Program-made: the position numbers and the translations under genes
The notes under the pieces: generated by a model
What the model was told of the DNA's origin: nothing
Database searches by the model: none
Seen by the model: the letters and a program-made list of their open reading frames with translations, nothing else
In this document: in pieces, positions 35,823 to 47,600 of the stretch
Layout of the letters: every line of letters begins with the position of its first letter
Position numbering within the stretch: the stretch's first letter is position 1
Assembly (NCBI RefSeq): GCF_040954835.1
Contig: NC_090698.1
Location: 47,130,284-47,194,283 of the forward strand
Source: Lepisosteus oculatus
Lineage: Eukaryota; Chordata; Actinopteri; Semionotiformes; Lepisosteidae
DNA: 64,000 nt
Direction: 5' to 3'

Positions 35823-38541
35823 AATATCATGCATTACAAGATACCATTTCTTAACGACTAGGCTGTGTCTTTGCTATGAGGAGCAAAGAGGAGAAATGAG
35901 GAGAAAAAAGCTGTTTTTATATTTAATGAATGTGAGTCGAGTGAACTCTTACTCGCCACTCATAGTAAGCTTATGTTATTCTCTGCTTTTAAATAAAATT
36001 TGAACGGAAGAATCCTCTCCTACTTTTATATAGGGCCAGTATTTCTTATTTTTTGCCCTATTTGCTCATTTATATGACTGTGCTTGTTATATACAGTATT
36101 GTCAGATGTTAACACGTAATGCTGTTTTTTCTGGCTTGTATTCAGCGTCTGGCACAGAATGAGTCCGTAGAAAACGTGATTTGAGTCTGTCCAACTGGCT
36201 TGTTAAAGTGAAGTTTTGGCCAAATGATTTGTGAATCTGTCTCTTCACTGTTTGTTGTTATTTGGGTATATTTAAGTATGATCTGTATTGGATTTTCCTT
36301 CAGCACCTTGTTAATCTGCTTTGGTTAAGGTAAAGTAAAAGTTTGGTTAATAGTATGATATTGAGAACTGTTATGTGTTGTTGTTTGATAGGTGTTGCTT
36401 TAACAGCTGATGTTCAATGCATGCAGTAACTAGAAAATATATAGAATACTGATTTAGGACCATCCGTCCATCTTTCATTCAGGAATGTGTTACTGTGCAG
36501 GTACATGCCAGTAATTATTTTGTCTGTTCGACATATAGTGCAAGTCTGTAGTAGGGTGCTCAGTCGCATTTACCTTGTTGCAAAAGCACAGGTTGGTGTG
36601 TCATGTAATTCAAAGCAATATCCCAGCACTGCATGAGAGCCACTTAGGCCAGTGGCCTTTTTAATTTCTCCGTCTGTTAATTTGGTGATTTTCCAACACC
36701 AAGTGGTCCCCTAAGACTGAAGAAGACAGGCAACTGGTCACAAGTTTGAGAAATACTGGCATAAGTAATTGATGATCTTTTTAGACATTCAGAGGTTTCC
36801 CTCTATTCACGAGCCATAACAAAAAGAGACATAGCTTGACTCTAGAGGTACATAATTTCAGATTCTGAGAGTTTATTATTAAAAGTGATGCTTGCTTATT
36901 GCACTAGATTGCATCAGCCAAACCAATTTGAGATGAATGTAGGAAAAGTAATTGACAGTTTATTTCCAGAAGTGACTTGCAGTGATCTAATAAGTAGTTT
37001 AAAGCTAAGCTGGTTTGATATGATATTTCCTTTTACCTTAAATTCGATTTCTGTATTTTTTACACTCTGGTGCAAAGTAATTATATGAAAAAGTGCACCT
37101 TGGCTCTTTTAGCATTAAATATTTGTGATACAGTATCTTTAAATCCTTTTTGGGGGAACCTTGGATATTACTGTTTTTTTTCTGTACTTGAGTTGTGAAT
37201 TGTCTGAGCCTTTAGTTTTTTTTAAGTTCAACAAACCCCAAATCATCAGGTTTTAAACTAAAATCCAGAAAAACAAAGTATTAGGTTTACAACTCCAGCT
37301 GGAATGAAATACAACTGATTAAGAGTTGAAAACACTGCTTAAGATAAAGCTCCCCTAAAGGTAATGGAATTTCTTTTTTATGTCTTTTCCTCTGCTAACA
37401 GTTCCATTTTGCTTATGTTTTTTGTGTTCCTACATTTCTCTTTTGAATTAAATCTTCAGCTTCAATTCTTCAATGATAGGTCCAGTCTTTTTTTTTCTTC
37501 ATTCCTGTCATCTAAAAAGGTATTATGTGAAGTTCATTGCACACTGGGTGTGCAAACACAGCAGAAAAAATGACAAAGGTATCTTCCATCTAGCCCCAGC
37601 AGTGATGATGAACTACTTAAGTCCAAGCCAAAACTCCCCAATAAGGTGATACTGGGTGCAGCCACTGTTTCAGAAACCCGCTGAGAGAGTATCAAAGCCT
37701 GATACAAGAGCTCAAATTAGACTAGGAACAGTACCCAGTTCTTCTCTTTGTCTTTCGTGTCCTGTTAAACGGCAATTTTTTTCTACTCCTTGTATACTCT
37801 TTTATCTGTTTTTTATAAAAGTCTTTTTTCAGCTACACCAAAAATTGCCGTAGCGTTTTTTAGAAGAACACATCTTCCCTATTCTAAATTTTGTAGGCCG
37901 CAAATCTAATCAGTCCGAAAATTTTTATTCGAAAATTGACAGATCACCATTGTACGACAGATCTCTCCGGATCTGGAGAGATACGGCCTACGTATTCATT
38001 CATTTTTATGAATGAGAGAAAAGTGCATAGTAATGAGATATGTCAAACCTGTGGGAAATAAAAAAAAAAAAAACAGAAATAAGGATACAGTAAACAAGAT
38101 TATTCTTGAAGAGGTGATGTTTAAGTTAAAGTAGATGTATTCAGATAGTTTCACTTTTGGTTTCTTCCTTTGAATCACCTTTTCTGCTCTCTTCACTTCA
38201 TATAGGATTAAATTGAACAACTTTAAAGTGAAAGGTCATGGCTTTTCAAGCAAAATGTTTGCCCTGCAGTATTTCTCTGTTCTATAATGCAGTAGTGTAG
38301 TCACCAGCTCTAATTAAATATTTAAATTTTAATAGATTTATTATTAAATGGAGTCTTACTGTTAAGAAGGCCAGGTGATATTAGTCTTCTTTCACAAGGT
38401 ACTGCAACTGCTATGCATCATCATACAGCAGACACTTCTTTTTCTCTCAGAAGCTCTGAGCTCTGTAACTCTCTCTTCTTTCCCAGGGACTTGCGATGAG
38501 GTGTTAATGCCTTATCCTCAGTTCTGGAGACCTAGACCTAA

Positions 38542-38601
38542 ATGGCGCAGCATGATTTTGCTCCTGCCTGGCTTAATTTTCCTACTCCACCATCATCAAA
38601 G
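38542..38601 (+). CDS. gpbp1: gpbp1 coding exon 1
   Basis: The acceptor CTTCTTTCCCAG ends at 38,486, leaving 55 untranslated bases before the ATG at 38,542. The exon encodes MAQHDFAPAWLNFPTPPSSK and is followed by the donor GTAATG. The start is fixed by the exact family N-terminus. Confidence 0.96.
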
Positions 38602-41600
38602 GTAATGCTTTTATGGTTCTGTTACGTAAAATAGTTTAAAATTAAGCCCCGCAGCTATTGAAATCGCATGATACCGAGTACGTGTTTTAATGTGAAATGG
38701 AAATCTTGAATACCCTTGGGTCTTTCTGGTGTATATTACTTTCAGGACTTTAGATGTTAAGTTTGTTAGACTGAATCCTTTCATATTTCTTGTTTGTGAT
38801 GTTATGGTAATACTCAAGAATTAAAAAAGTGTGACACATTTGTATTGTTCTGTAGCCCTCTCTGAACTGTGAGAAGCTGCCTGAAGCTTCTGTGCGTCTG
38901 GACAACCGCAGTGATGTGAATCGCAGACGACATAATTCTTCAGATGGGTTTGAATCAACCAATGGTTGTCCAGGAGGAGGTATGTTCAGTTTATATTTGT
39001 GATAGGCATTCTTCTGTAAAGAGATGTGATAATTGCTCCACTTTTGTTTGAACAAGCAGTAGAACCTTTCATTGGTGTTGTTTAGTGTCTTGATACAACT
39101 TATTTCTGTCGGGTTTGGTGCTAAACATTTTATGCTTCAGGTGTAATAACCAAACATTTTTCCAAATCCACCAATCACCTCATACTGCTGACCATATGAT
39201 TTATACCACCTTCTCGTCCACAGTTCTAGTAAACACCCACAGCCACTTTTAAAACCAGGCGCTTTTTATTGCTATAGATTGTATTGCTGTTCATTAATAC
39301 CCTCTGACCACTTCAAGAGGGTGTCATCCGAAGAATAGTGAGCTTTTCCAGCAGTCTCATTGACTGCGTCTCTTGCAGAAAGTGCCGTGCCATTTACTGC
39401 GGCTAAACAAGAAGCAGACTGGCTGACCCTTTTCTGGAGTCAGTAAAAGCAATGAAGATCAAAGATCAAGCTTAAAATTCTTCATTTTACCCACTCCAGC
39501 CCTGATTATGCTAGCTTTTCTCCCTGCATCGATTCACTCAGATTCAAAAACTCCCAATCCAGAAAGACAAATTTATCCTTCAACTAGGTTCTCACCTTCC
39601 CCCGGCAGAGATCTTCAGTTACAAATCTCTGCCTTCCCCACTTTCCTTGTATTTGTCTATTACATTTCCATCTCTTTACTCCACTATTTTCACCTGCTAA
39701 TACCTCATGCACTAGATATTAATAGTAATAATAATTGCCTACATTGGACATTCTACTCAAAACGCTCCACTATTACCAATGTGTAGCATCCACTTGGATG
39801 ATGTGCCAGCAGCCAGATTGTACCAGTACACTCACCACATATAGCTATCAGTGGGGAGGAAAACAGAGTGATGATACCAATTCATAAATGGGGATTATTA
39901 GGGTAAGGGCCTAGGGGAAATTTGGCCAGGACACCGGGGTTACAACCCTAATCGATTTTCAAGATACGCCCGGGGATTTTTAATGACCACAGAGAGTCAA
40001 GACCTAGGTTTTACATCTCATCCAAACAACAGCACCTTTTTTATAGTACAGTGTCCCCGTCACTATACTGGGGAATTAGGACCCACACAGACTGCAGGGT
40101 GAGCACCCCCTGCTGGCCCTACTAACACCTCTTCCAGCAGCAACCTAAGTTTTTCCCCAGGAGGTCTCCCATCCAGGGACCGACGAAGCTCACTTCTGCT
40201 TAGCTTCAGTGGGCTTCCCGTTGTGAGCTGCGGGGTGCTGTGGCTGCTATTCTCATATTCTTTCCTTTGCTCAGCATACCCAAGCCTTTGCTTTCTTATT
40301 CTCTTTCCCTCTTTCCATCACACACCTGAAGAAGAACCCAGAGCTGAAATATTTTTCCATCTTTTTTTTTACTTTTCAAAGTGGAATTAACCAGTACTAA
40401 TTCCTTTGCAGCTCCCAGCGCTTATGCTGTTTCCTGCTCTTAACTTGTTCACATCACATAACATATTAATCCTACGTTTTTTTTGCTGTGGGCAGCAGGT
40501 CAGAGTAAATGAAGGAGCCCAGTACAGCATAAAGGGCAAGACTGAAATTTCATTTAGAAACAAAAAAAAAGTGGGATATAAACTGGATTGTAAAACACAT
40601 TGGGGGTTTGAGAATCTGGAAATGCAGTCTAGGCCGTGGGATTTTGTTCTTCACTACCGTGAAAGACATCTGCTGGATAAGCCACTTTGGAGCGCCTGTT
40701 GAGCGTTGTTTGTGAATGCTGTCCTGCAGGAGGTTTCGGAAGGAAAGAAAAGAACGGCTGGAGAGGACGAAGTGGTGCCGAAAGTGGGGGTACTCGCGGG
40801 GGCGTCCGTGTTGGGGGTCATTCCCGCTCCAGGCCTGGCGCCTGCCACGGGGCAAAAACCAAGCTTCTGAACGAGAATGGCTCTGGGGAGAATGGACATG
40901 GGAAGAGAGACGAAGGGGACACGCGCAAGCAGTTTGGGGCTGAAGATTTTGTAAGTCTCAGAAATGCATTTAGGTGTGAAGGTTGTATTTTCCGTTTGAC
41001 ATGTCCTGCGGCTCAGTTTGCTCGCGGCATCGGTTTTGGGCCCATGGGTGCAAAAGCCATATGTTCCAACTCACTGTTTTCATACCTGCAAGTCTTAACT
41101 TTAGTTCATGGTCTCTCGGGTGGGTTGTGATTGCCTAACTTGTACACATTTAGCTCGTGTATTCACTTTTCAGTCTGCCTTTTTAATTTCGGAAAGCAAA
41201 AGCTTGGTGACTAAAAACACACAGGTTTTTTAAGGGTGTGTATCTAAAACTGCTGCTGATTAGTCATTAGTCTAGGTTAATTAATGTCTAGGGGAGAGCA
41301 AGCATACGTGTCTTCTGATTCTGCTTATCTGTAAAGTCATGTTATATTTGATACTGTTTTGTGTAAAATCGACATATTTTGCCTATGCTACAGAGGCATT
41401 CAGACCTCTCTGATTTGTCTACTGTAAGATAGTAAGTAGTCATAAGTGCTATAGTCACATTTTAATATTTTATATTTATTGATATAAAATATAAGGCATT
41501 TTATAGTGTGGATGGAACATTGACACATTATAGTTTAATATATATTTTGTTTACTTTAAACCGCTTGAAACGTTTAATTTTTAGTTTTATGCAACAAGTC

Positions 41601-44600
41601 ACCTCTTTTTTTACATGCGACACTTTAAAGCTCTTGCTTAAAAAATGAACTGCTTTCTTCTTAAAGCATTCAGCAGTAGTGTCATCACCTTGTGTGCCTG
41701 ACCTCATTGCTAACTTAAGGTTTGGCCTGTTCAGTGCTGGGTTTTGAGATCTCTAATCCACTGGCAGCAGCTACCTGGTTTTTAGTGGACCAGCGGATGA
41801 ACCAGAAATTCCATTCCTTTGTGTTCTGGCGAAATACAGTCTTAGAAAATGTGTCCTCCCTAAATTTAAAGTGGTGGAGCGTTCATGCATCTGTACCTGA
41901 ACGTCAGTGTAGTGGCTGCTGGAGTATAATTGGAGTAATCCTTGTTACTATAGTAGTGAGTATCCTCACTTGTCGTGTGGGGAAAATGGGGTTTGATTCC
42001 CTGATTGGAAGGCTGCTGCCTTTAAACCAATGAGCTCTATGTGTTGAATGGCCTCTTCTATATGTGTGTTGCTTTGAGATCCTTGGGAATATAAAGTAAG
42101 GATTGTTTTTGTTTGCTTGTCCTTCCAGATGATTCTATATCTTGCTCTATCATAGGTTTTGGACAGAGTTGTACAGAGTGGCAATAATAAGGTACACTAC
42201 CAGGAAACTAGAAATGTTAAGTTTCTCTTTCCATTAAGTGCACTTAATGCCAACTACAGTCCATTTTCATGTGTCTTCCAGCCATCTCTTAATCCAGAGT
42301 CCGAAAGAGAGCTCAACCAGAACAAAGCTGTTGCCGGCGGTGTGTGGGGTAAGCCATTATGTTTGCTCAACATTCAATAAAGGCAAGAAAATGATTTGTT
42401 TTTAGAGTTTAAGATTTCTTTTTCCTCATGTAGCTCTTGCATTTGCATCTTTTGTTATATTCTCCCATCTTTTGTCCTAGTACTCTGTCGTGGAGATCCT
42501 TTGTTGCCATTCTTGAAGTACAGAATTCCATCAAATGAATTTCATGCATGCATTTCATACTTTCAGATTATTTGTGGCTACAGTTCTTTTGAACAAATTA
42601 AGTGACCAACTATTTGTCATGCCTGCACTTGTGGCTTGAAACTCAACTGCTTCTGCCAGGACGCACTGTGTCTTACACAGCGATTCTGGAACTCTGTAAA
42701 ATATTTCCGTGTCAGTCACCGTCTGAACGGTTTTGCCGACAATAACCATAATTTGGTTTTGTGAGAACATCAGCTGTTTGTATGAGAAAGATGTCATAGA
42801 TGTGTGTTCACTGCTGTACCATATACCATGGATTATACTTCAGGTCACGCATGCCATCTGTCATAAAGATTGTCAGAAGGTATCTTCTTCACTTTAGCCG
42901 GAAGTTTGCTTGCACAATGCCTCTGCTACTGTACTTCCGTAGTGTTGCAGCAAATGTGAGCAGAATTCTGATCCATCGGGAAAGGAAAAATTCCTAAGAT
43001 TGATCCAGAATTAACGATGAATACTGTTCCTAATTTCATTGTTACAAGCTTTAAATAATCTTTTGCCCACGGTTTACTATCGCTAATCAATAGAAAGACT
43101 GTTTCAAGGATGAATAGTTAAATGATTTTTAAAAGTATTTTTCTGTTTCAAAACAGAACACCCACCAAACCCCAAATCAAGAACTTCCAAAATGATGGTT
43201 ATAAAGAGAATCCCAAAGGAAGACCAGTCCTCTGCATATCCTGCCACCTGTCCTGCCCAGCATCTTTCCTCGAAGAATGGCACTGGCCTCACTGTCTACA
43301 AGGGCCTGGTGCCCAAGCCATCTGCTCTGCCTGTAAAGGTATTGGCCAGTGGAAATGCTTGTTGTGTCTAAAACCAGATTTGTTTGAACTGGTGGTGCAC
43401 AATGTATCGGAGGCCGATATATTATTCTCGGATAAATAGGAAAATTGAATTATCATCGTTCCGATATTGGAATTAAAGCCGATAATTACAACTGATAATG
43501 TGGCGCCCCATTTTTGTTTGTGCAGCTAGTTCTTTTTTATGTGCACGCACTGATGCACTACACTGGGTACAGAACAGTTGCTGCAGAATGAAAATGTCGG
43601 GGTTGTGGAACTTTTTCACAACAGAATTGCAATTTGCAACAAATGTTCAGCCGAAGTACAGCGAGGAGGAAACAAAGTAGAGAGTTTCCGTACCACTAAT
43701 CTTATGAGTAATTTGAAAGCTTGTCATTCCAATGGTTTGTTTAAAGAATGAGGCAGCCAGCATTAACAAGAAAACAAAAAAAAGTAGCAAGTGCAGCAAT
43801 TGCCTGTCCAACAGGCATTTGAAAATCGCAGAAAGTTTGCCAAGGATGGTCCGAAGGCTAAAGCAATCAGCGACAAAATCATGGAGTTTATGGCACTTGA
43901 TGACCAACCCTTTTCGATTGTGGAGGATCGAGGAATCCGTCAACTAATTGAGCATTTGGAACCCTGGTATATTCTCCCAAGCCGCTGCTGCTTTTCTGGT
44001 GTTGCCTTTCTGGTCGCCACACATAGACAGCCTCATCGTCAGAGACATTAGCTTCACAACCAACATACGGACTTCTGACATTAAGTCGTTTTAAAATGCA
44101 AAAAAGTAAAATTATCGGTCATCGGTATCTGTATCAGCCACAGCAAGCTGTTAATTATCGGTTATCGTTATGGGCCCAGAAATTCCATGTCAGTGCATTC
44201 CTAGTTTCAATGAAAGAATATTTTATGTTTTATTCAATTCCCTGAAAGAAAGTAGTATAGTTATGAAATTGCCATGTATCACATTTTCTTTTGGCCAAAA
44301 GTGAATTCGACTCCTTAAATTATATTTGATAAGTTACTACCATTCCTTGTCAAATTGCAGATTACAATTAAATGTAATATATTTCTGACTGGATTGAAGC
44401 AACCTAAAGATCGCCCAATGTGTTGTAATAATACGTTGGTTAACTGAGGTGTAAGGTTTTGGTTCGTATAGTGAAGTCATGAGGAAAGAATTCAAAAGGT
44501 TTGTATAACAGAAAATGAAGCAGTTCAGTTTTCTTGAAAATGGGTCACAAAAGAATGAAAAATAACAATCAAAATTTCAAAACATGTTGAGTCAGAAAGC

Positions 44601-47600
44601 AATGAATGTTGAATGTACTGTATGTAAACCTCCAAAATAATTTCAACCACTCTGGATGACAGGTGATTTCAACACTTGATACTTAGTGTGTTTTAGTTGT
44701 AATAGGATAACCTGCTTCAGCTCAAAAAAGTTTGATTTTTGAAAGATTAAAAATGTTATGTAAAAAAATAGTCAAAATTTTTCCCCACTACTTCTTTTAG
44801 TGATTTAAAACTAGCCGTGAATTGGATTTTCTTCTAAGCTGCGAAATACTGGAGGGTGTTAATGAATATGGGACGTTATTTTTAGTAGGATTGGATAATT
44901 TATGATGTTAGCTAAATGTGGGTGAGTAAAAACAGAAGAAATGTGAAACAAGCCTAAAAGCATGGGGGTAATAAATGCTAATTTAATTCAGTTCTAGAAC
45001 AGAAACACTCCCAAGATAATCTTGCAGATGTGTCCTCTTGCCTTGCAAGTGTACTACTTGGTATAGTAGAAGCATCTGATTTTGTCTGAACAGCACAGTT
45101 CAAGAATAAAAAGAGAAAAGTTGTGGAAGAGCACAGTACTAGCTGCGACTAAACTAATTACAGGTAGAATTCTTTTTTTGAACCAGTGGTAAATGAGAAA
45201 AGCACAAAAACAGCATTCTGTTTCATGATTAAGGACATGTAAGCTGTAATTACATGTTGTAATCTTTCTCTTTAGGATTCTTGCCCCTCTAAAGATTCAG
45301 TAAAGAAAATATAGTTTGTTTTCCATCAATGTAGAAGATGAAGCTTTTTGGTACAATCTGAAGGTTTCACGTTTGGTGGAATATTTAGTCTAAGTGAAAA
45401 CGCATTTCCTTTGTAAAATCTGTTTCAGTTTAACTTAAGGAGCCTCAGTCTTGCTGTCAGTTTAAATGAAAACTATTTTTCTTCAGGGCAGCCGTTCCAG
45501 TTCTTCTTCACCTGTGGACAAAATGAGTCAGCCTCGTTTAATGAAACTGACCCGGGTGCGAACAGACAAGAAGAGTGAATTCCTTAAAGCTTTGAAACAG
45601 GACAGAGGGGATGTCGAAGATCTTGATGACAGGAGTCAGTGCAAGGTATTTCTGGTCTTGTCTGTGAGTTAAAGTAATTTTAACACTGCAGTGATTTTTA
45701 CTTTATCAGAAAATCACTCTTTCATAAATTTAGGGGTTCTGAATCTGAGACTGACTGACCTGATTACAGTCAATGCAAAAACTGCTTGAAGGATATTAAG
45801 ATGTACTGTTTTTTGTATATAGAGTACCTTCATTTTAACAAAGAACATGCAGATGTTGAATGTCATGGTCATGGGCAATCCTGTGAAAAACATTTGCAAT
45901 GTAAAATGTTGCCTTTTTCACAGACAAAGTTTAACTTAAACCCAGATTAAAACAAATCTTGGGCCTACATTCTCATGTTATATTTGGGCTTCCTTGTGAT
46001 TTCTAATTGCACTTTGGGTTTATGCCCTCACTACAACTCTTACTCTGCATTTGATGAGTCCCAGCATGTAAGGATCCCATGACCCATGATTCCAAATGTG
46101 TGTAAAAATGAAAAACAAGCAACAGCTGAGACAAACTGTGAACTAAAGCTATCTTCCTGAGAAACCTTCAGGTTTTTTTTTCTGCCATCTCAATGTCTTT
46201 TAAATGAAGGGTAACGAAATCCTCCATATGCAAAACGGCAACAACAGCCTCCGGCAGAGGGATGAAAATCTCAACTCCTATGACCCTGCTGCCCGCCGGG
46301 AGAATGGGAATGGGAACGGCACAGCTCCAGGAATGACCCAGCAGGTCATCTGCTCCCCGGCGTTTCCCCAGGCAGACGTGCTGTCCAGCTCGCTGGAAGC
46401 AGAGCACAGGTGCTTAGCCAGCAAGGGACTCTCACTCTCATCGTGAAAGGAAGCTAATAGTGTGTTTTCATGCGGGTTAAAATAAATTGATCCTGTTTTT
46501 GGCAGCATCGAATTTTAATTCTTTGTAAAAAAAATCAAGTTATTATTGCGTCCTGTTGGATGGTTGCTTTAGCGTTGCTGTTGCTCCCTTTACAATTTCA
46601 AAAGCTGAGAAACAAAGATTTGGAAGTGTGTAATACAAAAAGAAGAGGACCCCCTAAGAAAAAAACTTTATATTTATATTTTTATTTAAGAAATATCAGT
46701 GCTAATCCACAGGGATTTAATTTGTACATCGCAAGTTCGGTATTTAGAGAGAGAACTGTTTTGTAACCTTTATGATCATGTTTAGTATCTCAGTATTCCT
46801 GAATATTCTGAGCTGAAAAGCAAAAACAAAGAAGAGAAGAGATGCTGGGTTATTTCTCCTAGGCTCCTGAAAGAGATGGGCTGGCAGGAAGAGAATGAGA
46901 ATGACGAGACCTGTGCTCCCCTCACAGAGGATGAGATGAGGGAATTCCAAGCCATAAGCGAACAGGTACATGTGCACCGTGTAACTTGGTTGAATTTCAT
47001 CTAGTTGGCTCAGACATTTGAGGAATTTGTGTAGAGCATGGAGGTCACCCAAGAAGTTAGAACACCCCTGAGTAATAAATTCTGCTTAGTTTTTTTTGTA
47101 CTTAATTTCCATCATTTAATAAATTAGTTTCGAAATCTGGCTTTCTGTAGTATTCTGGCATGCAGTTCTTATAGTCTGTGACAAAAACATCATTAAACTT
47201 CTTAAACATCAAAGTGCCTTTTAGGTTTGCTGTGAATTCTGTGTATGTAGAAAAAAAACACTCAATTTAGACACTGCTTCATGAAATACAGGGTAATAAT
47301 GTTTCTGTGTTGGTATGTAGTTGAAAGTTATTGTTAAGAGTTCATTTCCAAATGTAGCATACAGAGAAGCAAAGATGTATCAGCATGATAGAGTTTACTA
47401 CATAATCTCATCAATAGAAGTAAGTAGGGAGCATTCAAGAGTACATACTGATATCTGTGTTCCATCAAAACAATTCAAAGAAACGAACACAAGGACAAAG
47501 AAGCAGTATGCGTATCATGAACAATAACATGCTCTAAAAAAGCAATATAAAACAGAAATTATATGTGATCGTGTTTGTATGTACTGTAGCTTCGTGGAAT

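Larger units (their letters stand above)
31186..38486 (+). other. gpbp1: gpbp1 5' intron (presumed)
   Basis: Presumed ~7.3 kb intron from the donor at 31,186 to the acceptor at 38,485-38,486 before the first coding exon. Several pyrimidine-AG acceptors (for example before 31,870 and 33,361) leave room for extra leader exons. It contains two tandem SINE-like elements at 34.98-35.82 kb. No coding exon of gpbp1 was recognised in it. Confidence 0.45.

Noticed and set aside
41722..42033. 103-codon plus-strand ORF
   Set aside because: It runs through the tRNA-Asp-like pseudogene, so it is not a protein gene.
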